Notes: a model not told the origin generated them from the sequence alone. A stretch of 64,000 bases of DNA from UBA668 sp043740085 (GCA_043740085.1 JAYUCY010000143.1:1-64000), one strand, 5' to 3'. Shown: positions 8,701-17,926, counted from the first letter of the stretch. Program-made: numbers and translations.

Positions 8701-9347
8701 TGCCACACGGCTTCGAGGGCCAAGGCCCCGAGCACAGCTCGGCGCGTATCGAGCGCTTCCTCACGCTGTGCGCAGACGACAACATTCAGGTGTGCAACGC
8801 CACCACGGCCGCCCAGTACTTTCACCTGTTGCGTCGTCAGGTGCGCCGCGACGTTCGTAAGCCGTTGGTGCTGTTCACGCCCAAGGGGCCGTTGCGCATG
8901 AAGGAGAGCCGCTCTCCGGTCACCGACCTGACTACCGGTTCCTTCCAGGAGGTCATCGATGACCCCCGGGTCAGCGACCGTGCCGCGGTGCGGCGCGTCG
9001 TGTTCTGTAGCGGCAAGGTGGCGTGGGACGCGTTACGCCAGCGCGACGTTCGGTCGGCGCCTGTCGCCATCGTGCGCGTCGAGCAGCTCTACCCGTTCCC
9101 CGGTGACCAGATGCGCGCCGTGCTGGACGCCTACCCCAACGCCAAGCAAGTCGTGTGGCTGCAGGAAGAACCCGACAACATGGGTCCCTGGCGCTTCGTT
9201 GAGGCTCGCTTCTGGCGGATCAAGCAGCAGGGCTACGACCTGCGTCTGGTCAGCCGCATCGGTAGCGGCAGTCCTGCCACCGGCAGCAAAGCCATCCACG
9301 ATCAGGAGCTTGCCGACCTGATGGACGAGACCTTCCAAGACCTCTGA
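5721..9347 (+). CDS. kgd: Multifunctional 2-oxoglutarate metabolism enzyme (E2o-E1o fusion)
   Basis: TCA-cycle enzyme of actinobacteria that joins a succinyltransferase domain and the thiamine-diphosphate E1 component in one chain. It decarboxylates 2-oxoglutarate and, with E2p/E3 partners, yields succinyl-CoA. The order in 1208 residues is: an E1 N-terminal helix segment at 12-45; an Ala/Pro linker at 46-90; an acyltransferase domain at about 95-330 with the catalytic DHRIVQGAESG at 306-316; then the E1 domain from about 370. The E1 domain shows GMAHRGRLNVL and the thiamine motif beginning GDAAFAGQG at 635 and running to NNQIGFTT. There is no lipoyl domain, as expected for Kgd. It is monocistronic, divergent from the lipoprotein and convergent with the lyase gene at 9390. 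Confidence 0.97.
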   Translation: MTTTDSSAGKFGANSWLVEEMYEQFRSDPGSVSETWQEFFEDYKTIAPTPAPAAAPAAAVASEPVAPAAPAAATPSPAPTAAALAGAGAEEIGEPIRGAGVAIANNMERSLTVPTATSFRNVPAKLLEVNRSVINGYRSRTGQGKVSFTHLIGYAIVRAISDAVPNMNNSFTTGTDGKPRIIRNAHVSMGLAVDVSKSDGSRTLVVPVLREADAQDFAGFLAAYEDLIRKVKSNKLVVSDFQGATISLTNPGTIGTVQSVPRLMPGQGVIVGVGTIDYPAEFQGADHSTLGALGVSKVVTITSTYDHRIVQGAESGMFLKRVHELLLGEHGFYDDVFTSLGVPYEAVQWHVDQNPVNREDAMLHKQMQVATLIRVHRVRGHLIADLDPLRWKQPHMPPELDPATYGLTIWDLDREFLTGGVGGTEKLKLGDLLHVLRDAYCRTIGVEYMHIQDFAEQRWIQSKLEGATYELDKDRKRRIVERLNAAEAFEKFLATKYVGTKRFGLEGAESAIPILDQVLTMAADGGMDSAVLGMAHRGRLNVLVNVIGKSYDQIFKEFEGHVDPSSVQGSGDVKYHLGASGKYAGSNGESIRLELAANPSHLETVDPIVLGTVRAIQDKIDPPGSFPSLALLIHGDAAFAGQGIVAECLAMSDIAGYRVGGTIHLIINNQIGFTTSPQHSRSSLYCSDVAKTVQAPIFHVNGDDPEACVRVAELAFEYRQRFHKDVVIDMVCYRRFGHNEGDDPSYTQPLMYKAIAEHRSVRKLYVEALVKRGELSVEEAEGALADFHTKLQSALDETRSHAPEPVKVAKPPKPMGVRPHTETGVDRAALDAIFDHFTEYPEGFTPHPKLTRQFETRSKLYHEQGEMEWATAELLAMGSLIAEGTPVRLAGEDSRRGTFSQRHAALIDFENEQPWVPIATLPGKTANFWVYDSLLSEYAALGFEYGYAHENHEALVIWEAQFGDFVNGAQIIIDQYLVAAEDKWGQENGLVLLLPHGFEGQGPEHSSARIERFLTLCADDNIQVCNATTAAQYFHLLRRQVRRDVRKPLVLFTPKGPLRMKESRSPVTDLTTGSFQEVIDDPRVSDRAAVRRVVFCSGKVAWDALRQRDVRSAPVAIVRVEQLYPFPGDQMRAVLDAYPNAKQVVWLQEEPDNMGPWRFVEARFWRIKQQGYDLRLVSRIGSGSPATGSKAIHDQELADLMDETFQDL

Positions 9348-9389
9348 CCACACGCGCCATCATTTCGACGCCAAACCGGAACGGATGGG

Positions 9390-10811
9390 TCACTGCGGCC
9401 CCACCTCGTGCATTGCATCGAGCCGGTCGAACAAACCAACGCGCAACCGGTCGCTGTCCATGGTGCGGCCGCCGGCGCCGTACATCGCGCCGCTCTTGGG
9501 CATCGCCGACGGCGGGTTCTTGGCGTACTCGACGGCGGCAGCGAGGTCGACCGCGAAGGCCTCGGCAACGCCCTCCTGAGTATTCGGACGAGTGATACAA
9601 AAGTGCAATGCTGGCGGCCGCTGCAGGCCGTTCATCCGCCAGCCGCGATCGGCGAGACCGTCGTTGACGTGGAAGATGTCAATGCCGCTGTCGTGGTTCG
9701 CCGTGAACGCAACGTTGAACAACGAGTCGCCGATCAACTCCAGTTCAGGATGCGCACGAACGGCAGCCTTTACTGCGTCGGCGGTTCGGAAGATGTCGGC
9801 CGCAATTGCCCGATAGCCGGCTTTACCCAGGTGCAGCATCGAGGCCCACGTGGCTGCTATCAGCCCGCCGCTGCGGCTGCCACCCATGCTGGGGGACGAG
9901 TACATCCCGCCGGGCCAGCCATCCTGCAAGAAGTACTGCTCGCGTCGCAATGACTTTGGCTTGAACAGCAACACGGAGCTGCCCTTCAGCGTGTATCCGT
10001 ACTTGTGTGTATCGGCCGAGATGGACGTGACACCAGGAACCCGGAAGTCGAACGGCGGCAGTGGATATCCGAGATCCTCTGCCCACGCGATGATGAACCC
10101 GCCAAGGCAACCGTCGACGTGCAACCCGAGGCCATGCTCGAGTGCCAATTGGCCGAGTGCGGGAATGGGGTCGATGAGACCATGGGGATACGTACCGGCT
10201 GAACCAATGAGCGCGACGGTGTTCGGACCGATGTGGTCGCGGACGAAGTCGAGGTCGACGACGTAGTGGTCGGTGACCGGTGCCTTCACGACCTTGATGC
10301 CGAAGTAGTGGAATGCCTTGTCGAGCGCTGGGTGCGCGGTGACCGGCACGATCACCTCGGGATGCTCGATGCCCTTCACGTTGCGGCCCCACTCGCGATA
10401 CGTGAGCATCGCCGTGACCAGACTTTCCGTGCCGCCGGATGTGATTAAACCACCCACGCCGTCGGCGCCTTCGGTGTCACCGTGCAGCATGCCGGCCGTC
10501 ATCGCAATGATCTCGGCTTCCATCTTCGTCGCGCTCGGGTACATGTCGCGCTGCAACACATTTGAGTGTGCGTAGAACGCATACGCCTCGACGAGGAATG
10601 CGTAGTGGTCGTGGTCGCCGCTGTAGATGCTGCCGCTGACCCGACCGCTGTCACCCTTTGCGTCCTCCTCGCTGGACATCTCACGCAGCTCGCGCAGGAT
10701 CTCGTCGCGGCTCACGCCTTGCTCGGGCATTGCCGAGTGCACGTCGTACCGATCTGCGTAGGGGTGCATGGGTGAGACAATGTTGCTGACGGATTCTGGG
10801 GTGGTGTTCAT
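9390..10811 (-). CDS. Sphingosine-1-phosphate-lyase-like PLP enzyme
   Basis: Fold-type I PLP enzyme of the group II decarboxylase family, 473 residues and without a membrane anchor. It matches S1P lyases rather than glutamate decarboxylases: SGGTES at 125-130, LHVDGCLGGF at 230-239, FDFRVPGVTSISADTHKYGY with the predicted PLP lysine at 270, then GGMYSSPSMGGSRSGG. S1P lyases cleave 2-amino-3-hydroxyalkyl 1-phosphates to an aldehyde and phosphoethanolamine (family knowledge); the true substrate here is unknown. Its ATG overlaps the stop of the FGGY kinase (ATGA), making it the last gene of the importer-kinase-lyase operon. That suggests it acts on the kinase product. Confidence 0.85.
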   Translation of the reverse strand: MNTTPESVSNIVSPMHPYADRYDVHSAMPEQGVSRDEILRELREMSSEEDAKGDSGRVSGSIYSGDHDHYAFLVEAYAFYAHSNVLQRDMYPSATKMEAEIIAMTAGMLHGDTEGADGVGGLITSGGTESLVTAMLTYREWGRNVKGIEHPEVIVPVTAHPALDKAFHYFGIKVVKAPVTDHYVVDLDFVRDHIGPNTVALIGSAGTYPHGLIDPIPALGQLALEHGLGLHVDGCLGGFIIAWAEDLGYPLPPFDFRVPGVTSISADTHKYGYTLKGSSVLLFKPKSLRREQYFLQDGWPGGMYSSPSMGGSRSGGLIAATWASMLHLGKAGYRAIAADIFRTADAVKAAVRAHPELELIGDSLFNVAFTANHDSGIDIFHVNDGLADRGWRMNGLQRPPALHFCITRPNTQEGVAEAFAVDLAAAVEYAKNPPSAMPKSGAMYGAGGRTMDSDRLRVGLFDRLDAMHEVGPQ

Positions 10812-12370
10812 GATGGAACCTCGGTTGTCGATGAGTTGAGTGCGTCGTAAAACGGCGCGGCACGGTCGTGAAAGTCGATGAACTGCGGCAGAAGTCGTTG
10901 GTACACGTCGTGGGCCACAGGGTCCGGTTCGTGTAATTCGGCAGTCGGCAGCATCGCTCGGCTGTCATCGAGCGTGATCCGCCCGTCGGCGATCATCGCG
11001 ACGAGCGCCGCGCCGCGGGCGTTGGTGGATGACGAATCGGCGAGGCGACGGACCGGTATGTCGAAGCAGTCGGCAAGGCTCTGACCCCACAGCGGCGAGC
11101 TGGCCCCGCCTCCACCAAAGCCGACCTCGCTATACGTACTTCCGGCCAGGGCCGAGAAATGAGGCATGAGCCACGCGGCGTTCAGCGCGACGCCTTCGAC
11201 CACAGCTCTCGCCATGTCGCTACGGGTGCTGCCGAGGCTGATGTTGACGAACGCTGCGCGTGAGCGGCTGTGATAGCTGGGAGCGAGCGAGCCGATCAGC
11301 CACGGCAGGAACATGACCCCGTTGGCGCCACACGGAGCTGCGGCTGCAACGGCGAGGACCCGTTCAAACGCATCTGCCGGGGCCGGCTCGCCGAGACCGT
11401 CGTTCGGGTAGATGATGTGGTTGACGAGGACGTCGAGCGCTTTGCCACCAACCCCGTTCTCGGCCACCAGAAAGTAGCTGCCAGCGAGCGGGCTTGGCGC
11501 AGACGTCAGACCATGATCAGGGTCGTGTCGTTTGTCGGGGAGGTGCGTGGCTAGCACCGTGGTGGTGCCGATAATCAGGCCGCATCGGCTGCTGTCGGTC
11601 GCACCGGTGCCGATTGCGGAGGTCACCGAGTCGATCGTTGCATCGGCAATGACGGCACGTGGGGAGACACCCAGATGTTCGGCTGCGATGGCGGTGATCG
11701 TGCCGCGGGGCTGACCCATCGGCACGAGCAGCGCCAGTTTGTCGACATCGAGCGCCGACATGGCCAGCAGTTCGTCGCTGTACTCCGTGGAGCCCCAGGT
11801 GCGGTTGTCGACCGACAGCATTGGGAACATGGTGTTCTGCGTCGCTGTCACGTGCCCGGTGAGGCGGGCAGCGATCGCGTCCATTGGCTCGACGAACGCG
11901 GCTGCTGCCGCGTACACATCGGGCCAGAGGTCGCGAATGATGCCGATATGGCCGATGTCGTCATTGCCCGACGGCGCCATCCCGTGCAGCTCGATCCAAC
12001 GACCGCGGTTCGCTGATGTGGCGATCGAGGGATGGTGGTGGCGGCCGCGACCGTCCATCCACATGATCGTGTTGCCGAGCGGCAGTCCGGCAGCGTCAAC
12101 CGCAAGCGTCGAGGTGTATTGGCTGGTGACGGCGACCGTGCCGATATCGGTGGGCCCGAGCCCGGATTGGGCCAGTGCGCGCCGGCTGCATCGGCCGATC
12201 GCGGCCCACCATCCACGCGCGTCCTGCTCTACACCGCCGTCGTCGGTGAAGATCAGCGGCAGTACCTCGCCGGCATTCGCGAGAACCTGACCCGAGCCAT
12301 TGACGATGGCGACCTTGACGCCCGTGCTGCCGAGGTCGATCGCGAGAATTCCGCTGGCCGTGCCGCTCAT
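10808..12370 (-). CDS. FGGY-family carbohydrate kinase
   Basis: A 520-residue ASKHA-fold kinase. The phosphate-1 loop IDLGSTGVK is at residues 11-19, and a glycine-rich GFGGGGASSPLW near residue 420 belongs to the C-terminal nucleotide-binding half; the overall pattern is closest to xylulokinase-like members. Family members phosphorylate a terminal hydroxyl of sugars or polyols. It sits between the ABC ATPase and the lyase with four-base ATGA overlaps on both sides. This context favours phosphorylation of the imported compound before PLP-dependent cleavage (inference), rather than xylulose use, since no xylose isomerase or pentose gene is near. Confidence 0.87.
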   Translation of the reverse strand: MSGTASGILAIDLGSTGVKVAIVNGSGQVLANAGEVLPLIFTDDGGVEQDARGWWAAIGRCSRRALAQSGLGPTDIGTVAVTSQYTSTLAVDAAGLPLGNTIMWMDGRGRHHHPSIATSANRGRWIELHGMAPSGNDDIGHIGIIRDLWPDVYAAAAAFVEPMDAIAARLTGHVTATQNTMFPMLSVDNRTWGSTEYSDELLAMSALDVDKLALLVPMGQPRGTITAIAAEHLGVSPRAVIADATIDSVTSAIGTGATDSSRCGLIIGTTTVLATHLPDKRHDPDHGLTSAPSPLAGSYFLVAENGVGGKALDVLVNHIIYPNDGLGEPAPADAFERVLAVAAAAPCGANGVMFLPWLIGSLAPSYHSRSRAAFVNISLGSTRSDMARAVVEGVALNAAWLMPHFSALAGSTYSEVGFGGGGASSPLWGQSLADCFDIPVRRLADSSSTNARGAALVAMIADGRITLDDSRAMLPTAELHEPDPVAHDVYQRLLPQFIDFHDRAAPFYDALNSSTTEVPS

Positions 12371-13371
12371 GCCGGAAGCCCATCAAGCGGTGCCGACTCG
12401 AGGCTCGGGAAGTGGCAGGCAACGGTGTGAGCAGGGTCCCCCTTACGGGTGATCAGCAACGGTTCCTCATCGGCGCATCGTTGTTCTGCGCGCCAGCAAC
12501 GGGTTCGGAATCGGCAACCTGAGGGTGGGTCGATGGCGCTGGGCAATTCGCCCTGCAACACGATGCGCCGGCGCTGTTGCTGAACGGCGGGATCGGGGAT
12601 CGGTACCGCCGACAGCAACGCCTGTGTGTACGGATGCTGTGGCGACTCGTAGACCTGATCAGCCGGGCCAATCTCGACGATCTTTCCGAGGTACATCACT
12701 GCGACCCGGTCGGCGAGCTGGCGGACCACAGCGAGGTCGTGGGCGATGAAGACATATGACAACCCGAGTCGCTCGCGGAGGTCGATGAGGAGCCGCATGA
12801 TCTCGGCCTGGATGCTGACGTCCAAGGCGGACACGGGCTCGTCCAGAACTAGCAATGCCGGCGAGATCGCGAGGGCGCGAGCGATTCCGATGCGCTGGCG
12901 TTGTCCGCCGGAAAACTGGTGGGGATAGCGGTCGAGATGTTCGGGTCGTAGTTGCACGAGCGCCAGCAGCTCGTCGACCCGGGCACTGACGACGTCGGCG
13001 GGTTCGCCGTGCACCTGCAATGGTTCGGCGAGTAGGCGTCGGACCGTCATGCGGGGGTGTAGTGATGCTTGCGGATCCTGAAACACGATCTGCATATGGC
13101 GGCGCATGCGCCGCAGCGCGTGGCGACCCATGCCGAGCAGATCTTCACCGCGAAACTGCACCGAACCGCTGGTTGGTTCGACAAGACGGAGAATGCAGCG
13201 ACCGGTGGTGGACTTGCCACAGCCCGATTCGCCGACGAGCGCAAGGGTCTCACCCGGTTGCACGTCGAAGCTGACGCCGCTCACTGCATGGACCACAGTC
13301 GCCCGCCCGCGGTCGCGAACCTTGAACTCTTTCACGAGATCTCGAACGGAAAGGATGGGGGTGTCGGTCAT
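12367..13371 (-). CDS. Oligopeptide/dipeptide-type ABC transporter, ATPase subunit 2 (DppF-like)
   Basis: One of two cytoplasmic ATPases of the importer. In its 334 residues are Walker A GESGCGKST at 47-55, the ABC signature LSGGQRQRIG-type (here FSGGQRQRIG) in the middle, Walker B LLVLDEPVSALD, and the C-terminal oligopeptide-type extension with CRFRTRC. The start at 13371 overlaps the stop of the partner ATPase as ATGA; the frame extends upstream but without ABC features. The substrate is not set by the ATPase. Confidence 0.93.
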   Translation of the reverse strand: MTDTPILSVRDLVKEFKVRDRGRATVVHAVSGVSFDVQPGETLALVGESGCGKSTTGRCILRLVEPTSGSVQFRGEDLLGMGRHALRRMRRHMQIVFQDPQASLHPRMTVRRLLAEPLQVHGEPADVVSARVDELLALVQLRPEHLDRYPHQFSGGQRQRIGIARALAISPALLVLDEPVSALDVSIQAEIMRLLIDLRERLGLSYVFIAHDLAVVRQLADRVAVMYLGKIVEIGPADQVYESPQHPYTQALLSAVPIPDPAVQQQRRRIVLQGELPSAIDPPSGCRFRTRCWRAEQRCADEEPLLITRKGDPAHTVACHFPSLESAPLDGLPA

Positions 13372-14327
13372 GCGAACACCGAGCATGCAATCATCGTGTC
13401 GCCATGAGGCGCGAGCATGGGCTCGGCGTCCGAGCAACTGTCCACTGCAAATCGGCACCGCGGTGTAAACGGGCAACCCGGCGGCAGTGACTGCGGGCTC
13501 GCGGGGACACCGGGAATCGCTGCTTGCACCTCATGGCGGGCATCCAGACGGGGCAGGCATTCCAGCAGGCCTCGTGTGTACGGATGCCCGGGGTCGGCGA
13601 ACAGCGGCAAGACGTCGCCCGTCTCAGCCACTCTGCCTGCGTACATCACCGCCACCCGGTCGGCGTCACCAGCGACAACACCGAGGTCGTGGGTAATCAG
13701 GACGAGCGCGAGATGGTGCTCGCTGCGCAGCTCGCCGAGTAGGTCCATGATTTGCGCCTGCACCGTGACGTCAAGTGCGGTGGTGGGCTCGTCGGCGATC
13801 AGCACTTCTGGGTCGTTCGAGATGGCCATCGCGATCATCACCCGCTGGCGCATACCGCCCGACAGTTCGTGCGGGTAGGCATGGACCCGTTTGGCTGGTT
13901 GCGAGATGGCGACCTGGTCGAGCAAGTCCACCGCGCGGGCGAGTGCAGCTTTCTTCGACAGGCCAGATTGATGGGCGCGCATCACCAGTGACATTTGGCG
14001 CCCGACGGTGAGCACCGGGTTCAGCGAGGTCATCGGATCCTGGAAAATCATCGACACCTTGCTGCCCCGTATCCGACGCAGCGCAGAAGGCTGCATTCCG
14101 ACCAGCTCGGCACCGCGGAAGGTGGCCGATCCGGTCACCGTAGCGCTGGGCAGCAGTCCGAGCATTGCCATCATCGTCGCGCTCTTGCCGGAACCGGATT
14201 CGCCGACGATGGCCAATGCCTCGCCCGGAAACACGTCAAGATCGAGGCCGCGGACCGCTGGCACCGGGCCGAATGGGGTGGCGAAGGTGACATGGAGGTC
14301 GCGCACCGACAAGATGGGCTCGATCAT
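13368..14327 (-). CDS. Oligopeptide/dipeptide-type ABC transporter, ATPase subunit 1 (DppD-like)
   Basis: The second ATPase of the importer, 319 residues. Walker A is GESGSGKSA, the signature LSGGMRQRVMIA, Walker B VLIADEPTTALD and the switch histidine ITHDLGV. The C-terminal part carries the CPFTPRC segment typical of Dpp/Opp ATPases. The ATG at 14327 overlaps the permease stop (ATGA), which decides the start over the open frame reaching 14618. Confidence 0.94.
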   Translation of the reverse strand: MIEPILSVRDLHVTFATPFGPVPAVRGLDLDVFPGEALAIVGESGSGKSATMMAMLGLLPSATVTGSATFRGAELVGMQPSALRRIRGSKVSMIFQDPMTSLNPVLTVGRQMSLVMRAHQSGLSKKAALARAVDLLDQVAISQPAKRVHAYPHELSGGMRQRVMIAMAISNDPEVLIADEPTTALDVTVQAQIMDLLGELRSEHHLALVLITHDLGVVAGDADRVAVMYAGRVAETGDVLPLFADPGHPYTRGLLECLPRLDARHEVQAAIPGVPASPQSLPPGCPFTPRCRFAVDSCSDAEPMLAPHGDTMIACSVFA

Positions 14328-15181
14328 CGACCCTGTTCCTTGACATCGAGGCTGTCCCGGAGCGCGTCGCCAACAAAGTTGAACGCCATCACGACGAGAA
14401 GAATCGCGATGCCCGGCGCCGCCGCGATCCACCACTGGTAAAAGTTGGTGGCGCCCTCGGTGATCATCGCGCCCCATTCCGGTGAGGGCGGTCGGGCGCC
14501 GAGGCCGATGAAACTGAGCGAGGCGGTCAGCAACACGACCTGCCCGAAATCCATCGTGGCGTTGACGAGCACCGGTGTGTACGACATCGGCAAAACGTAG
14601 CGACGCAGGATCAGCCAACGCGATGCGCCGATGGCGTGGGCCGACTCGACAAAGTCGCGTTCACGCACGGCGATCACCTGCGCGCGCAAGAGTCGGGCGT
14701 AGATCGGCCACCACACGAGCACCATTGCAATCAGTGCGTTGCGGATGCCCGGCCCGAGGGAGGCCGTGATTGCCATGGCGAGCAGAATCGGCGGGAACGC
14801 CATGGTGATGTCGACCAACCGCATCAGGATGGCATCAACCCATCCACCAAAGAAGCCGGCGGCGGCGCCGACGATGGTGCCGACAACGACGGACGAGATG
14901 ATCACGATTGCGGCAACCGGGAGCGAGATACGCGCGCCCCACAGCGCGCGAGTGAACACGTCGCGCCCGAGTGCGTCGGTGCCCATCAGGTGCGACCAAC
15001 TGGGCTCCTGCAGCCGTGCCGCGACGGGCTTGAGTGGGTCGAACGGCGTCCACAGCGGCAGCGTGAGAGCAACGACCGCCCAGAGGACGAGCACGACGAC
15101 GCCTACCAATGCTGGTCCGCGCAGCCACGGTGGGCGGACCCGCCGACGGCGAACGGAGAGGGGAGCGGACAGGGCGGTCAT
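14324..15181 (-). CDS. ABC transporter permease (DppC-like)
   Basis: Inner-membrane permease of 285 residues with an arginine-rich N-terminus, a first transmembrane helix near residues 20-42, the DppC signature region HLMGTDALGRDVFTR, and about five further helices. The EAA-type loop that contacts the ATPases includes FVESAHAIGAS. The start at 15181 overlaps the DppB stop (ATGA); the longer frame to 15706 is a shadow of dppB. Confidence 0.93.
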   Translation of the reverse strand: MTALSAPLSVRRRRVRPPWLRGPALVGVVVLVLWAVVALTLPLWTPFDPLKPVAARLQEPSWSHLMGTDALGRDVFTRALWGARISLPVAAIVIISSVVVGTIVGAAAGFFGGWVDAILMRLVDITMAFPPILLAMAITASLGPGIRNALIAMVLVWWPIYARLLRAQVIAVRERDFVESAHAIGASRWLILRRYVLPMSYTPVLVNATMDFGQVVLLTASLSFIGLGARPPSPEWGAMITEGATNFYQWWIAAAPGIAILLVVMAFNFVGDALRDSLDVKEQGR

Positions 15182-16191
15182 GAGAGACGGATTCTCGGGT
15201 CGGCGAACGCGTAGGCGACATCGGTGATCAGGTTGGTGACAAGGAAGGCCACCCCACCGAGAATGGTGACACCGATGATCGCAGGGAAGTCGAGGTTGCG
15301 AGACGCCTCCACCGCATAGCTGCCCACACCTGGCCATGAGAACACCGTCTCGGTGAGAACCGCGCCGGTGAGCAGAAAGGCGAATGTGAAGGCGACGATG
15401 GTGATGGTGGGGAGCAGCGCGTTGCGCATTGCGTGGGTGTTGACGACCGTGCGTTCGCGCAGGCCCATCGCCCGGCCGACTCGGACGTACTCCATGGAGA
15501 ATTCGTCCAGCAGGCTTGCTCGCACCAGCCGGGACACAATTCCGACGACTCCCCAGCCGAGGACCGCAGCCGGAAGAATGAGGTGAGTCGCTGCCTCCCA
15601 GAACAGCGAGACGTTGCCGTGCAGTAGCGAGTCGACGGTGTAAAAGCCGGTGATCCGGCTGGGCGGAGTTGAGCGCGGTTCGAGCCGGCCGGGGCCCGGG
15701 AACCACCCGAGCCGGGCGTAGAGCACGTACAGCACCAGCAGCCCGGACCAGAAGGCGGGGAGCGACGAACCAATCAGCGCGAAGAAGCGGGCGATGTGAT
15801 CGATGAACTTGTTGTGCTTCCTGGCGGCGGCGATGCCAAGCCCGATACCGATCAGCGTGCCGCCGATCAGTGCGGAAAGTGTCAGTTCCAAAGTCGCCGG
15901 CAGCCGATCGATGAGATCGTCGAGTACTGGTTTGCGAGTGGTGAATGACGTGCCCATTTCACCTTGGACGAGATTCTTCATATAGGTGCTGTATTGCACC
16001 AGCACTGTGTCGTCGAGGCCCCACCGAGCCTTCGCGGCAGCCACTACCTCAGGGTTGTTGAGGTTGCGCTCGCCCACGATTGACACCAGCGGGTCCGCTG
16101 GTGTCAATCGCGAGACGACGAAGACGAGCGAGGCGATTCCGAGAAGGAGCAGCGGCATCACCGCGATGCGTCGGATCAAGTATCGCTTCAC
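15178..16191 (-). CDS. ABC transporter permease (DppB-like)
   Basis: A 337-residue permease starting MKRYLIRRI, typical of DppB/OppB, with an N-terminal helix, a large periplasmic loop holding GTSFTTRKPV, and about five later helices. The cytoplasmic EAA loop reads EYVRVGRAMGL. It begins ten bases after the binding-protein gene and overlaps dppC by four bases. Confidence 0.94.
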   Translation of the reverse strand: MKRYLIRRIAVMPLLLLGIASLVFVVSRLTPADPLVSIVGERNLNNPEVVAAAKARWGLDDTVLVQYSTYMKNLVQGEMGTSFTTRKPVLDDLIDRLPATLELTLSALIGGTLIGIGLGIAAARKHNKFIDHIARFFALIGSSLPAFWSGLLVLYVLYARLGWFPGPGRLEPRSTPPSRITGFYTVDSLLHGNVSLFWEAATHLILPAAVLGWGVVGIVSRLVRASLLDEFSMEYVRVGRAMGLRERTVVNTHAMRNALLPTITIVAFTFAFLLTGAVLTETVFSWPGVGSYAVEASRNLDFPAIIGVTILGGVAFLVTNLITDVAYAFADPRIRLS

Positions 16192-16201
16192 CTGTTGGCG
16201 A

Positions 16202-17845
16202 TCAGGCCCGACCGAGCTTGGTCAAATCGAGGTTGCAGCAGGCGCTATAGGCCATGCCCGTGATGTCCGAGCGGCTGGCCAGGAACAGATCCGGGTTCAC
16301 GACCGGGATGATCACATTGTCGGCGATCATCGCCTCGGCCAGCTGCTGATACAGCGCGGCCCGCTCGGCACTGTCCTGGGTGGCGAACGCCTGGCTCAGC
16401 AGATCCGCCTGCTCGGTGCTCGGCTCGGTCTTGGACCAACCCTGCCACTGGGTTCCCTCGGCCATGCCGAAGTACTGGACGTACTGGCTGGAGTCGGTGT
16501 GGTCGGGAGCGAAGTAGAGCATGGTGACGGGAATGCCATCGCTGCCGATCTTGTCTGCCCACACGGCAATCTCCACCGGGTTCAGTTCGAGGTTGATGCC
16601 GACCTCCTTGAGGTCGGTCTGGACCTGCTGCATCGCCGTACTGAAATCGACTCCGTAGACATTGAATGAGGGGTAGGTGGCGTCGAGCGTGATGTCACTG
16701 ACACCGGCAGCGGCGAGCAGTTCCTTGGCCTTGGCCACGTCCTGCGTCGGCTTGGGAAGATTGGCCGTACCAGCGAAACCGTTGGGAATCGGGGACGGCT
16801 GCGACTGCCCGGCGCCGCCTGCTGTGACCTGAATCAGGTTGTCGTAGTCCAGCGCCAGACGGATTGCCTCGCGCACCTCCGGAGTGAGTGCTTCACCGCC
16901 GACTGCATTCTCGCTGAGAGCGAGGTAGACGAAGTTGAAGCTGGGCACCTGCTGCACTGTCACGTCGCTGCTGTCCAGGCCAGCGGCAACATCAGCGGAG
17001 AGCTGCATCGCAATGTCGACGGCACCCTGCTCCAGTTGCTGCCGCTGTGTCACAGCCGTCGGAGTCTCCTTGATGATGACCTCGGGGAATGCGGCCGGTG
17101 TGCCCCAATAGGCGTCGTTGCGACTGAGTCGAAGCTCGTTGCCGGCGCTGTAGGCCTTGAGCGCGAAGGCGCCGCTGCCTGCCGAGTTGGCCAGGAACCA
17201 GGCCTCAGCCTTGTCGGTGGCGGGGTCGAGCGTTGCGCCGTTGGCAATCGCGACCTTGCTGTTGATGATGCCGAGGTATGGGCTGTTCACCTGGGCAAGG
17301 AACGCCGAGTTCGGGGCTTTGAGGGTGACCTTGACAACGCCCTCGTCGGTGGCGTCGATCGCTTCGATGCTGCCGGCGAGATATGACGACGAACCCTGAA
17401 GCCCTTGCAGGCGCTCCCATGAGAACTTGACGTCCGCGCTGGTCACCTTGCTGCCATCGGCGAACGTCGCGGTGGGGTCAAGAGTGAAGGAGAATTCGGT
17501 CTGCTCGGTGTTGCCTTCCCAGGCTGTGGCGAGGCGGGGTACCAGCGTCTGGTTGTCGCTGCTGTCGAGACCGATCAGGGTCTCATACACAGCAGTCATG
17601 TAGATCTGGCAGGTGTCGCAGTAGGCAAGCGACGGATCAAGCGAGTTGATATCCATGCCACGCGCGATGACGAGCGCGGAGTCACTGCCGGCGCTGGGGC
17701 TGCCCGTGCCGGAAGTGCCAGCGGTGGAGGGCGCATCGGGGTCGCTGCCGCAGGCGGCAAGCACCATTGCGCCGACGATCGCCAAGGCGGCAGTTCGCCT
17801 CGCGAATCGACGTCGGGTGCTCTGAGACTTCGAGACATGAACCAT
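16202..17845 (-). CDS. Solute-binding lipoprotein of the oligopeptide-type ABC importer
   Basis: Extracellular family-5 binding protein of 547 residues. A basic N-terminus and hydrophobic stretch end in VLAAC, giving lipidated Cys32, then a Ser/Gly/Thr linker. The mature sequence begins ALVIARGMDINSLDPS and contains the family-5 pattern of ATAWEGN and a domain rich in alternating hydrophobic strands. Family members bind peptides, but also nickel, heme, glycosides and opines, so the ligand is open. The ATG at 17845 has GGGGAGGT seven bases upstream. It is the first gene of the operon running to the PLP lyase at 9390. Confidence 0.92.
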   Translation of the reverse strand: MVHVSKSQSTRRRFARRTAALAIVGAMVLAACGSDPDAPSTAGTSGTGSPSAGSDSALVIARGMDINSLDPSLAYCDTCQIYMTAVYETLIGLDSSDNQTLVPRLATAWEGNTEQTEFSFTLDPTATFADGSKVTSADVKFSWERLQGLQGSSSYLAGSIEAIDATDEGVVKVTLKAPNSAFLAQVNSPYLGIINSKVAIANGATLDPATDKAEAWFLANSAGSGAFALKAYSAGNELRLSRNDAYWGTPAAFPEVIIKETPTAVTQRQQLEQGAVDIAMQLSADVAAGLDSSDVTVQQVPSFNFVYLALSENAVGGEALTPEVREAIRLALDYDNLIQVTAGGAGQSQPSPIPNGFAGTANLPKPTQDVAKAKELLAAAGVSDITLDATYPSFNVYGVDFSTAMQQVQTDLKEVGINLELNPVEIAVWADKIGSDGIPVTMLYFAPDHTDSSQYVQYFGMAEGTQWQGWSKTEPSTEQADLLSQAFATQDSAERAALYQQLAEAMIADNVIIPVVNPDLFLASRSDITGMAYSACCNLDLTKLGRA

Positions 17846-17896
17846 AACGGGACCTCCCCAGGTCAGCGACCGGCCAGCGGCTTGGTGCACTGACTG

Positions 17897-17926
17897 AAGT
17901 TAATACGGTGATTTTCCCGTCGTCAA
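17897..17926 (-). promoter_or_regulatory. Promoter of the importer-kinase-lyase operon
   Basis: On the minus strand TTGACG (17921-17926), an 18-base spacer and TAACTT (17897-17902) form a conventional promoter. The predicted transcript start is near 17890, about 45 bases before the binding-protein ATG. It lies in the 151-base divergent gap with the TetR-type gene, the natural place for its operator, though no clear palindrome was found. Confidence 0.5.
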